In this document: positions 1-10,800 of the stretch, in pieces | Layout of the letters: each line of letters begins with the position of its first letter | How positions within the stretch are numbered: the first letter of the stretch is position 1 | NCBI RefSeq assembly: GCF_910592395.1 | Contig: NC_088308.1 | Span: 21,779,501 to 21,843,500 of the forward strand | Length of the DNA stretch: 64,000 bases | From: Lineus longissimus | Taxonomy: Eukaryota; Nemertea; Pilidiophora; Heteronemertea; Lineidae | Direction: 5' to 3' | The notes under the pieces: model-generated | What the model saw: only the letters and a program-made list of their open reading frames with translations | Told to the model about the DNA's origin: nothing | Databases searched by the model: none | Translations under genes and position numbers: made by a program

Positions 1-637
1 TTGATGAGGACCAAGTATTCATGCGTATCAATTTGACACCATTAAAATTTCTACTTTTCATATTTTTCTTTCAACAAAATTCCCAGACAAGCGTTGTCAA
101 ATATCGCGCAAATGTGAGCATATGCTCCAATGCATTTCTCATCGCAGCTTCCGAACAGCCCTATTGCAGGTGTGTAGTATTTAGATGCAAAAATCATGAG
201 ATAAAACAAGTTAAATTTGAACCAAATGCCAATCCCAAGTCTGAAGAAATCGCCAAAAATGGATAGTTCAAGGTCTCCTTTAGTGCCACTTTCGATTACT
301 TCCAATAGAAAGAGTATGAGGAACTCCCATTTTTCCAACTTAGCAAATTGATTTGAATGCAAATCAATCTTTGCCATCAACCCATCACGTCATTGTCAGC
401 AAGGGAGCTGCTTTGCAACATTCAATGGACATAACACCCGAGTATCAAATCACTTGTGCATGACAGCCAATAGCCTTGCAATATCCTATTCACGCAAATA
501 TTGGTACGTAACTTCTAAGCTCGGTAGAAATCGGTCAGTTATAACTGTAAGATATGACAAGTCTCTGAGAATACTTAAGAAAATATGCTTAGTGGACGCC
601 CCCCCTAACTGATGGTCACTAAAGGAGATCTTAAAAA
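1..637. other. Downstream region of the RS-protein gene, nothing recognised
   Basis: The short open frames on both strands at 21-380 have no family signature or codon coherence. The stretch is probably 3' UTR or intergenic. No minus-strand AATAAA was seen immediately past the stop at 638. Confidence 0.4.
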
Positions 638-1113
638 TCAATCTTCTTCCTTATTGCTTTCTGCAAAGCTCTCGCGGTCATCCTCCTGCTCTCGATCACT
701 CGCTTCGTTCTTGTCATGATCACATTGTTGTCGTTGTTCCTCATGATCGTCGTCACGTTCACGGTTGTTGTCACGATCGCGTTCGTTTTCTCGGCCCCGT
801 TCGTTACCGTCATGTCGATTATAATTGTGTTGATTGCGATAATTATTTTGATAATTATTGCGGTAATTATTGTTGTAATTTTGATTATTGTGCCAGTAGC
901 GATGTTGATGGTAATTGTTATAGCGATGCCATGGATGCCAGTGGATGTATGGGCGGTAGAAGTTATGGGAGTCGTATCGAGGCCAGGTCCGATAACCTGG
1001 CAGCCTGTGTCATGGGCTGAACTCCGGGTGGTGCCACCGGGGCTGGTAGTGCCATCCCCTTGGCTGCCAGCGACGGTACACGTAACCACCACGTTGCTGT
1101 CCCCTATAGTTAT
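638..1113 (-). CDS. Tyr/Asn/Arg/Trp-rich probable 3' exon with an in-frame UGA
   Basis: An acceptor (ttttcag, exon start 1113) opens a 476-nt frame read as phase 1 (G|AT AAC TAT AGG). It begins YRGQQRGGYVYRRWQPRGW, continues through YNNNYRNNYQNNYRNQ and RERDDDHEEQ, and ends at TGA 638-640. One in-frame TGA sits at 1010-1012, inside ...EFSP-stop-HRLPGYRTWPRYD. The coherent Tyr/Asn/Arg/His/Trp bias on both sides suggests both halves are one coding tract. The composition resembles the RNA-binding-like tail of the giant exon upstream, so this is probably a C-terminal exon of the same gene. No exon linking it in correct phase to 4834-4964 was found, so the assignment is inferred. If the 1766-1818 exon is spliced directly to it, translation stops at once (AG|A TAA) and this would be 3' UTR. 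Confidence 0.5.
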
Positions 1114-1765
1114 CTGAAAACAAACGGGTAGAATGGCAGAAAGGAGAAGAGTTAGTAGCAGTGCTCTAGATAGCTGAGAAGACCAGGGGAGGCTTTCTTA
1201 TTTTTATGGCACAGAGACATATTTTGATTTTTAGCTGGTTGCCGAATTTTTTGTTGTACATGTACATGTAGTATATCATACATTTCAATATGTTGTAAAG
1301 ATTGTAAGATCCATAACGATGACATTCAATTGCTATCTTATAAGGGGCCAACCACACTTTCTAACAATGTCTGATGAAAAGGCAATATATTCAGATGGGG
1401 TATCTAAAGCACTGAACACAGTTAAACCTTTGACACAAACAAGGGCCAAAATTACTTAGCATGTTGATTTATTAGAACTTAACCAATCTTCGCCATTTCA
1501 TTCCTACACATAGTATCTCTCACAAAATAAAAGGCGACGACGATGTCAACCCACAAACTGAGGATGAAAATTGAAGAGGAATTCATTTCATGAAACTCCA
1601 TCATTTTGTGACAAAGTTACAAAAATGTTTAAGGATTTTCTTAGATCATGAAAATGGATAAAACTTGACACAGTTATTTCACAATATCAATGACACTACA
1701 TCGTCACCAACATCAGTGCAGTGGAAAAATATCAAACACCAAAAATGGAAAAAAAGGACACATAC

Positions 1766-1818
1766 CTACTGTTGAGAGATGAAACCAATTCCTGGGTACG
1801 AGGTACAAGTGTCAAAAG
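1766..1818 (-). CDS. Candidate small exon in the 3' part of the RS-protein gene
   Basis: A 53-nt segment with a good acceptor (ttcacctcag) and a strong donor (AG|gtatgt). If entered at phase 0 from the potential donor after 4834 (AAG|gtgaca), it reads LLTLVPRTQELVSSLNS and then AG, which with the next exon at 1113 makes AGA TAA, a stop. The other two frames contain stops. It could be an alternative C-terminal exon or a UTR exon; no homology supports it. Confidence 0.3.
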
Positions 1819-2441
1819 CTGAGGTGAAATCTCGCCCAAAGGTTCAGTACCAAGCTATACGGAAGCACATCACATAATAGCGTACTGATGCAGTACATCT
1901 TTCAATTAACACACTTGAAAATCATGATATTACTGAACTTATCATAACTGTAGATCTCTGTTACTTTCGGATATGATAGGTATTGCAGTTTGTTTGTATT
2001 TTGTTATGAAATATTGTCATGATTACCATATCAATTTTGTTCAATCCAATAGATTTTTAACGTATGAAAGTTATTTTAGCTTTTCACAACATTTAATATC
2101 AGAACTGTAGATCAAACTTTTACTGCTATCTTCGTGTAAAGAGAAATCACTGAAGCCCTCAAAAAGCAACCATCACATACTGTAAACTACATTTTGTTTG
2201 CTACTGAAATGTGACGAATGTACTGGTACGTGTAGTCATTTGAATGCAAGGTGCATCTGTTTGTTATTTATTTAACTTGTGCTTTACTTTATCCATTATT
2301 TTTCATCTCGAGTCACTCAAGCAAAAATAATAGGCCCACAATCAAAATGAAGTTTACGGTACCTTAAAGACCTACGCCGTTTGTGAAATATTTGAAATTA
2401 GAATTTGAAAATTTCCAATTGCGTATGAAATACATACTGAA

Positions 2442-2668
2442 TATGTGACTCGCTCTACCAAAACTAGGCGCTTGTCGCATCTGAACTTGACAGGTTGACA
2501 CGGACTTGTTGTTCATTTCCCTATTGTTGACCTTTTGTGAAATCTATTACAAACTGATTTGGTCACATTCAACAAAAGGTCTACAATAGGGAAATGAACA
2601 ACAAGTCCGTATCAACCTGTCCAGTTCAGATGCGACAAGCGCCTAGTTTTGGTAGTGCGGGTCACATA
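2442..2668. mobile_element. Foldback / MITE-like inverted repeat
   Basis: Nearly perfect inverted repeat. A left arm from tatgtgactcgctctaccaa through ttgttcatttccctattgt is mirrored on the right by acaatagggaaatgaacaa through gtagtgcgggtcacata. Arms are about 100 nt around a short central spacer, with a few mismatches. No coding capacity. The structure is typical of a non-autonomous foldback element; it lies in a minus-strand gene intron. Confidence 0.75.
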
Positions 2669-3430
2669 TAAATGTCAACATTGCTGTATTGTTGTGTAGA
2701 CACATATACAAATACTATAATATCTTAAATTTCTGCAAACTTGCCTGCATCATAACTGTCCTATAGCATTGAGTATAACTGCATTCCATTTTTTCACAGC
2801 CACCAGCAAATACAAACGGCGTACACCTTTAATACAGACATGACAGACTTCACCAATGGCTAACTTTTTCACTGTGTCTGTCATCTGGCCTTGGTGCATG
2901 TACAATGTTTCTTGAGTACGAGCGACGACCTAACACTGGTAGCATGTCTTGTGGTACATGTATATGTAAGCAAACTTACTATGACTGTCAAAACAACTTT
3001 TACACAAAAACAGAATTAACTTCTCACTCAAAGTCATAACGTTTGAATGCACTAAATAGTAAAAAATGTTGACGATATAACGAGTTGAACCGCTTAAAGC
3101 TCAGGCTGAACATATCACATGTCAAATTCCAACTCATCACTTCACGGTTTCGTCGAACAGTATACATGTACTCAAACTTCCATCAAACATTCCATCAAAC
3201 ATTTCCTTCCAAATATCACAGGAATTACTAGTATATTGACTAAACAACAGTGATACCAATCATATCTGTGTCTGTATCCAAGACTTTGAGATGCCGGCTC
3301 CATCCAAAACCAGTATTTTTCGCAGATCCACCAAAAATAGATATTTTAATATCTGCAAATTGTCTTTCTTTAATATTTATGTAATTGTGTTTTGTCAAAT
3401 GAGTTTTTATTCTATGCATACATGTTTCAT

Positions 3431-3464
3431 CAAGAATAGATAGGATCGGTTCTATCTATTCTTG
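3431..3464. repeat. Short perfect hairpin
   Basis: Arms caagaatagatag and ctatctattcttg (13 bp) flank an 8-nt loop. It lies in intronic or intergenic sequence. It is too short for a canonical miRNA precursor and its function is unknown. Confidence 0.5.
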
Positions 3465-4016
3465 GTTCCAAGTAGTATCATGATAACAAATCGTTTCTTA
3501 GAAGTCCGCCTTGTGCAGAGGCAGTCCAGAAAAACTTCAAAGCAGGAAAGAAGAATTGCAATGGAAATAGGTTCATCGACGTTTTTTATTAGCTATGACT
3601 GAATTCATTTTATGATGTGAATTATTAACAGTTTCCCCCAAAACATGATCTCAATAATAACTGGCAGGGAAAAGCCAGAAAAAGACTTTAACACAATTTT
3701 TATCAAGACCAGCTATACTTATGTTCCAATTTGAAATCATCTTGTACATGCTAAGAGCATCATCTCGTAATATTAAGATCCCCATTACACCAATCGGCAG
3801 TCCAATCAGGAAATGTATTCAACCAGCCAATCCAGTGGTATGAACTAATTGTATTTTCGAAGTAAAATGCATATTCATTTAAAGTACCAACAATTAAAAT
3901 GATGATGTTCAACCCCATCGAGGTCCTGCGTGGTCTGAAAATCACCCAGCCAGTCCAGTACAGTTGCCAAACTTTAACAAATGAAATCAAGAATGAAACA
4001 TATACTGGTTGCTTTT

Positions 4017-4262
4017 TGTCCCCCATCTTGAGCCGAACTGCAATTCTATACAATTCGGGCTCAGATTTACAGAAAATACCCAGCCCTGTAACACAGAATT
4101 TCTTGTCCCCATCTTGAGCCGAACCGTAAGTCCATACAATTTGGGCTCAGATTACAGAAAGCACCCAGCCCTGAAGCACACAGCTTTTTGTCCCCATCTC
4201 GGGCCGAACTTTAAGTCTATACAATTTCGGCTCAGATTGCAGAAAACACCCAGCCATTCCAG
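4017..4262. repeat. Minisatellite, ~85-nt unit, three copies
   Basis: Units start with tccccatcttgagccgaac at about 4020, 4106 and 4191, spaced 85-86 nt. Each continues with a tacaatt(c/t)gggctcagatt core and ends in acccagcc. A degenerate acccagcca block extends upstream near 3945. The 85-nt period is not a multiple of three and the short open frames through it are not genes. Confidence 0.7.
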
Positions 4263-4815
4263 TGGAAAACTTTTTAAATCTACTAATTCGTGCCATAAAA
4301 AAATGAAAAATGAAAACAAAAGCAACTGAATTTCCAGATTCACTCATAACTATTTCTCAAGCTTTAAGCAGAACTATCGCAAACTTAACTCTTAGTTGAA
4401 GAAAATGGATCTTGTGCGCTTCTCATTTTCGGTTGTTGGTAGGCAAGGTTGCCAGCATCTAGTCAGTAAAAACAGGTCCATCATAAGTAGAAAGTCATTG
4501 TCTGATCCTTAGGATGGGAGTTATTTACACGAGAGAACCGCTGAGCAAGTGACCCATTTGATGCACCTGCATGCCCATCCAGACTCCGCTACTATATACA
4601 ACTGAACACGTCGCGAATACAGCCTAAAAATACTGTCAAATCATACAACTCTATGTAGAAAAGTGGAAAGACAAATATTCGTATCACAAATGCAGAATGG
4701 TAACAACTCCTTAGATTTGTGTATGGCAAACTAATATCATGGCAGGCAACGGAAGCCACGGCAACCGTGATCTCTATGGCGACAAACTGATGGCCATAGC
4801 AACAGCTACTTATCA

Positions 4816-7800
4816 CTATGGCACCAGTGTCACCTTTCGTTTTTCGTGTTTTTTCCCATGGGCCTTCTTGTCCTGTTCGACTTCACGCCGCCGTTGCAAG
4901 ATCTTAGCATTTTGCTGCCGTATTCTCTCGATGCGAGCTTCTAATTCTTTATCGTCCTCCGGTTCTAGAAGTATAAATTCAGGAAAACAAACTACAAGAC
5001 TTTGTTTGTAAAACTAAGTTTCGTTTTTTCCGCCCACCCTTTGACGACGCACCTGAAAGTGAACATGGTGTTAGAGTTGTTCGGAACGGTGTTCACCAAC
5101 ACTCACAACCACAGGACGATGTTATACTGAAACAACAAATAGGGACAACATTAATAAGCTGAATTTCATATCATTCGGATTTAAGTTTTTTGCTGTAGAA
5201 TTGCACTTGCCCAAAATCTCACTGACATGACTCATGAACAAATTTTGAATACAGTTGACCCCCCCCATGTTGCTCATAAAAAAACTTTTAAGAGGTGGAT
5301 AATCAAGAAAAATTCATTAAAACACATAACAATTTCTATGCATTTACACATGACAGCTATGAAAGTAAATCAAAAGAATTGACGGAACGAAAATGAAACA
5401 TTCCAAATAAGGTTGAAGGTAAGATGAAACAACACTGCTGTAGAAATAAAAAGTCCCTCACTGTATTCATTTTAGATCATAAATACAAAAGCCTGTTGAA
5501 TTTGTTGTGGTTTCTATTCGGTAAGAATTACGGCCACACAATTTGCAGAAACATTTTCAAGAAACCAGTTGATATTAGTCAGATTCTTTTGTTACGAAAA
5601 TAGCTGTCTTCGAAAGGCATGTGCTCGACCAATGAAAGCGGACCTCGACATCTGAATGATCAATTAAAGAGTTTAACCTTGAGCCAGATGACATGTGCAT
5701 GTTCCCTTACCCATACGTCGCAAAAATGCACGCCATCTATTGGTTTGGTTGTACAACATATCTAACGAGAAATGTATATAAAGATATAGAGGTTAGGGGA
5801 AGATGAAACAGAGAGTTGGGGTACTACAACAGAAAATTGTAAATCTGAAGAGTTGGTCACGACACATTTCATGCGATGTGAATTGGCGTGTATCACAGGG
5901 GCAGGCCATGCAACCTAGGGTTCTAAACAACACAAAATCAGGGTCTCTACAAACCTAACTAAATGACAGTGGATATTTTTTTCTTTTCTACCAGGTCTGA
6001 AAGAATTGGATGAAAGAGTTCTAGTTATGTTCATTTCATGAAGCTTCTACTGTCCAGGATGTAGAAGCTTCCACTGTCCGGGACTTGGAAGCTTCCACTG
6101 TCCGGGACATGGAACCCTAGATTTGCCCCTGGAACACCCTGGATATTTCGGACAACAGGAGTCAAGAATTATCCAAAATTAGGACAAATACGTTACTGAG
6201 GAAGACAACTGAGGGCTAAACTAAATAGAGGGAAGCAAGAATTCCAAAGATCAGGACGAAAAGGAGAAAGTAGAAAGACTAAGAATTTAAGGAGCAGCGA
6301 TAGAATAAAGTTGACTTGAACCGTATAAATTATTACTGACAATACTATTAAGCAGAATGAGATGATCATACCCTGATATCAAAAGTATAGACCGTTTAAA
6401 TTTTGTCCACTCCAAAACACCTCCTTAACTATTAACTTATTTGATATAAGACAATGAGATTGGCCGGATTTTATATTTGGAAAGCTTGTACACTACTTCA
6501 TACCAGTCACTAAGGCCAGATACGAATAACTCTAAGTACCATATCAAAGACCTTTTTTTCTAAGAGCCAAGAAATACATTTAGCTTCAACACAAGTTTGC
6601 TTGAATACTGTGGTCACAATGTTATGCATTTGCAATGAAGACTTTGATGATGTCCACACTTTGAAGTCAATCAATAAAGGACTTATGTTCTCATGATATT
6701 GAACAGCAGCATGGTAGATCTCAGCATTAAAGGTAAAGGATGGGATATCAATCAAAGACATCAGTATCAGACACATCAAAGATGTAGTACTCTGTACATA
6801 TGCAGTGCCCATCCATGCATGCAAATATACCAACAAATTTGTACTGTGAACTGCCAAATTTTCCTGGCCAAAAATTTGTGCAAAACTTTCACAAACAATA
6901 TTTTGGCAGATTGCAAATTGAGGTTATTTACAAAATACGTGAAAATAAAACGCCTGCGATAATTTGGTGGTTTCCAGTACGGTTATTTCTGATGTAGCAA
7001 CATATTGATGAATGTGAACATGAAATTCAAGCAAACTTGTGAAACGATATAAATGTACCTCCGTGGAATAAAATTTACAATTGAAGTGAGCGAGACTGGT
7101 GCTCTACACCCACGTGCACTTACCTGGCTCGTTGTCGGGCTGACGCCGATTCATTTTGGCCGGAATCACGTTGCCGAGTTGCGAACCCAGCCGCTTGTGA
7201 ACGGGAAGTTTCTCTTTATCTGAAGTCAAGAAAATCATGATGATTTGGAGTGTATGTTGTTATCTTGTAAGGAATATGGATCGAATGTTGTATTAGTTAG
7301 TAATGGTTTGGCTGGTTTTAAGTAGTTAACAAAAGATGGATTTGGTGTGCTCACCCAGGCCCTTCTGTGTGCGAGACCAGCAGTTTTAACCACTGGGCTC
7401 ATGAGGTTTTCGTTCTTGAGACCCTGAATGATATCTTGTTACCATTTTCTTAAGAAACTAAGTCCCCGAAAATAAAACTTGTTATTGCAATAGAAGAGTA
7501 GATCTCAAACTCTGTAACTTAGTTCATACTTCTAAAGCTGAGATACCAATTTAGTGTTATTGTAGTACATGGTACTTGAATTTGTATTACTGTCCTGTTT
7601 TCATCAGTGTAAATAGTGGCCGTAGCTTGACACTTTCATCAGTGTAAATAGTGGCCGTAGTTCAACACTTTCATTGGTGTAAATAGTGGCAGTAGCTTGA
7701 CACTTTCATTGATGTAAATAGTGGCCATAGCTCAACACTTTCATTTGTATAAATAGTGGCCATAGCTTGACACTTTCATTAGTGTAAATAGTGGCCGTAG

Positions 7801-10800
7801 CTTGACACTTTCATCAGTGTAAATAGTGGCCGTAGTTCAACACTTTCATTGGTGTAAATAGTGGCAGTAGCTTGACACTTTCATTGATGTAAATAGTGGC
7901 CATAGATCAACACTTTCCTTAGTGTAAATAGTGGCCGTAGCTTGACACTTTCATTAGTGTAAATAGTGGCATTCTTTTGTCAAGTTTTGATAAATGAAGA
8001 TGTCGCAAAATTTTGTGAATGAATTCAGCGATACTGTTGAATAAGTGTGAGACCGGGGACCATCAACACAGATAGCGAGGCACTAGACACTGCATTTAAG
8101 CTCTTACCCATGTTAAGCAAACTGAAGGCTGTAAAACGAGAATATTCGATAATAATGATGAAGTGTTAATCGGATTGTCACAAACTTTCGGAAGGACAGT
8201 GAAAACTCTCTACTAAGGACAGCCTTGGGACCGACAAAAACAGGGTGGTAAGAATGCATAATTGAATGTTGTTGCAATTTCACAAAACCACGGAGTAAAT
8301 TTGCTGTTCCTGGGTTATGTTGATCTTTGGACAGAGTGACTGAGGAAAGTAGGAGATCACTAGCAAAAGGAATGTGAGCGGTTATAACCAAGAAACTAAA
8401 GATTTTGATATTTACCTCGTTTGTTTTCACCTTGTTGGCTCCCTTCAGAATCGGAATGGACTTTCTCTTTGTCTGCATCAAACTTAGGAGGGGGGTTCAC
8501 CTTAGATTTAATGGCACCAGCAGTTTTTGTTTGAGCACCAGATTCACGACTCCGCGAGCGTTTGTTTTCAGTGTCTTTGGAGTCATCACGCGATTTCGAA
8601 CGCTGCGATTTACCTTTCTTATCTTTACTGCGCGAACGCTCAGGACTGGCATCTTTCTCATTACCTCTCTCGCTACTCCATGAACGGTTCCGTCGAACAA
8701 ACGGCGGTCGGTCACGGTTTTGATTTCTGAAGTCTCTGAAATTGTTATCCTGACGGTGGTCTCTAAAATCTCTATAGCCACTGCCACTACCTCTGGGGTA
8801 CCAGTCCCTCTGGTACCTCCCCGGACCCCTAAAATTACCAAAGTCATTAAACCTCGGTCTATTATCATGATGCGTGAACCTCCCTCTGTTGTTGTTATTG
8901 TAACGAAAATCATGTCCACCCCGCCACGGTCGATCGTCATTCCTATTATTATAATTCCCACGCCGATCGTCAGGCAATTCTTTATCGATGGTATTCTTAT
9001 TTTGTTTCTTTTTCTGCTCATTTTCAATGTCAGTTCGCTTTCTCTCGAAGATTTCAGACTTGGTTTGTCCAGCCTTAGCACTCGTTCCAGTATGTTTAAA
9101 CCTCCAGGCAGCATTGTCATTAGAATCTTTAGAAGAAGCGCTGCTGGTACTACTAGTACTTCCTGTACTAGAACTCCTAGTGCTACGACTATGACTAGAG
9201 CTTCTCGTACTACTAGTACTCCCACTGCGACTAGAACTTCTAGTCCGACTTGAGCTCCTGCTACCAGAAGAGCTTCGCTTTCGACTTCTCGACCTCCTTC
9301 TGCTCCTACTACGAGACCTCCTATGACTGTAACTGCTGGATCTGCTCCTACTCCTCCTACGACTGTAGCTTCTCCTTCGACTCCTACTCCTGCTCCTACG
9401 ACTGTAACTAGTACTAGAGTATCGCGATCGACTACTTTCAGTACTTGAATATCGGTGGCGTCGCCGATGCCGTGATTTTCTGCGATCGCTGTAGGAAGTT
9501 GTTGACGAAGATCTAGACCTTGAGTCACGATGCCTACCCCTGTTGCTTTTTTTGCTTTTCTTACGTACTGGAGACTTACTAATATTCTTTTTCCTTTTCG
9601 CCACCGATTTCTTGACAGCTTTAGTGGCAGTGACTTTCTTACGACTATCTGCTCCCTTCCTTTGGACTATTGCTTCCAGACCCGCAGAAAAGTTCATAGT
9701 ATCATCTTTCTGACCAGGCTTCCCCGCAGTTTTCTTAGCAGCATCCTGAGTCTTCAACTTACCCTGTGCTAAGATCTTCAGCAACTTTTCCTTGGTCTCA
9801 GAAAGTTTTAACCCAGCTTTGTCCAATTTTTTAGGTTCTGTAGGTTTCTTAGTCGCAGCTGCTTTAGTTTTTACTTCCTCCTCTGATTTTGCCCCCTTTT
9901 TGACCCCAGGCTTCTCCAACTGAAACTTCTTAAACCTTGCTGCTGCTGTTTTATCCTTCTCTTCTGCAGCTGCTGCTTGTTTTGTGGCATCCTCCACTTC
10001 TTTGTTAGCCTCCTCCAACATCTCCTGTAGAGGCGACAGAGCCCGATCTTCTTCACCTTCACCAACTTTTTTCCATTTGGCACCTGATTCCTCATCATCT
10101 GTTTTCTTTCCCTTGGCAGCTTTTCCTGATTCAACCCTCTTAGCAGCTTTCTCTCCACTCTTTTTCTCTTCCTGGCCAGACATCTTTTCAGTTGCAGACG
10201 TCACATTCGTACCAACATCAGACTTTGCTGCCGTCCCCTCCAGAGATCTTTTCGACTTGTTGGACTTCGCAGAAGTGTCGCTATCGTTTTTATCACCAGA
10301 TTCAAACTTCTCTGAACTAATTTCTTTGCCAGTCTTACTTTTTTCAACTTCTTCAGGAGGTTTCAATTTACTACCAACAGTCGTCTTTTTCTCAACTACC
10401 TTCTCTGCAGACTGCTCCTCCGAAGTAGCGGACTTTGATTTCGCTTTCTTCTCAGCAACCACCTTATCGCCAGGCTCCGCACCACTTTTAACTTTATCCT
10501 TCCTCAGTTTCTGTAGCTTTCGACTCGCCAACCTTTCTTCTTCATCACTATCTGGAGCTGCTAACTTTTGACCTTTCGTGACTTTACGCTTACGTTCAGA
10601 CGGCCCCTCTGACAACTCCCCCTCTTCCTTCTCCTCTTTCAGTCCTTTCAAAGCTCTACGATTCACTTCCACAGGACTTTCATCCAATTCACCCTCTTCC
10701 TTTTCCTCTCTGCGTAGTAACTCATGAAGTTTGCGGCTGCATTCACCAATGGCTTCCCTCATTTTAAGTTGTTCCTTGCTGCGAAGTTTCACCGGCTTGC

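Noticed and set aside
716-1117. Plus-strand open frame encoding a very hydrophobic, multi-TM-like peptide
   Set aside because: It is the antisense of the Asn/Tyr/Arg-rich minus-strand exon; AAT/AAC and CGN/GAN codons read as Ile/Val on the other strand.
3431-3464. miRNA precursor at the 13-bp hairpin
   Set aside because: The stem is too short for a Drosha/Dicer substrate and flanking sequence does not extend it.
8497-9528. 343-codon minus-strand frame overlapping the RS exon
   Set aside because: Alternative frame of the RS-domain exon; Val/Gly/Leu-rich shadow of Arg-Ser codons, without splice support.
9984-10571. Plus-strand 195-codon Ser/Phe/Leu-rich frame
   Set aside because: Antisense shadow of the Lys/Glu/Ser-rich exon.
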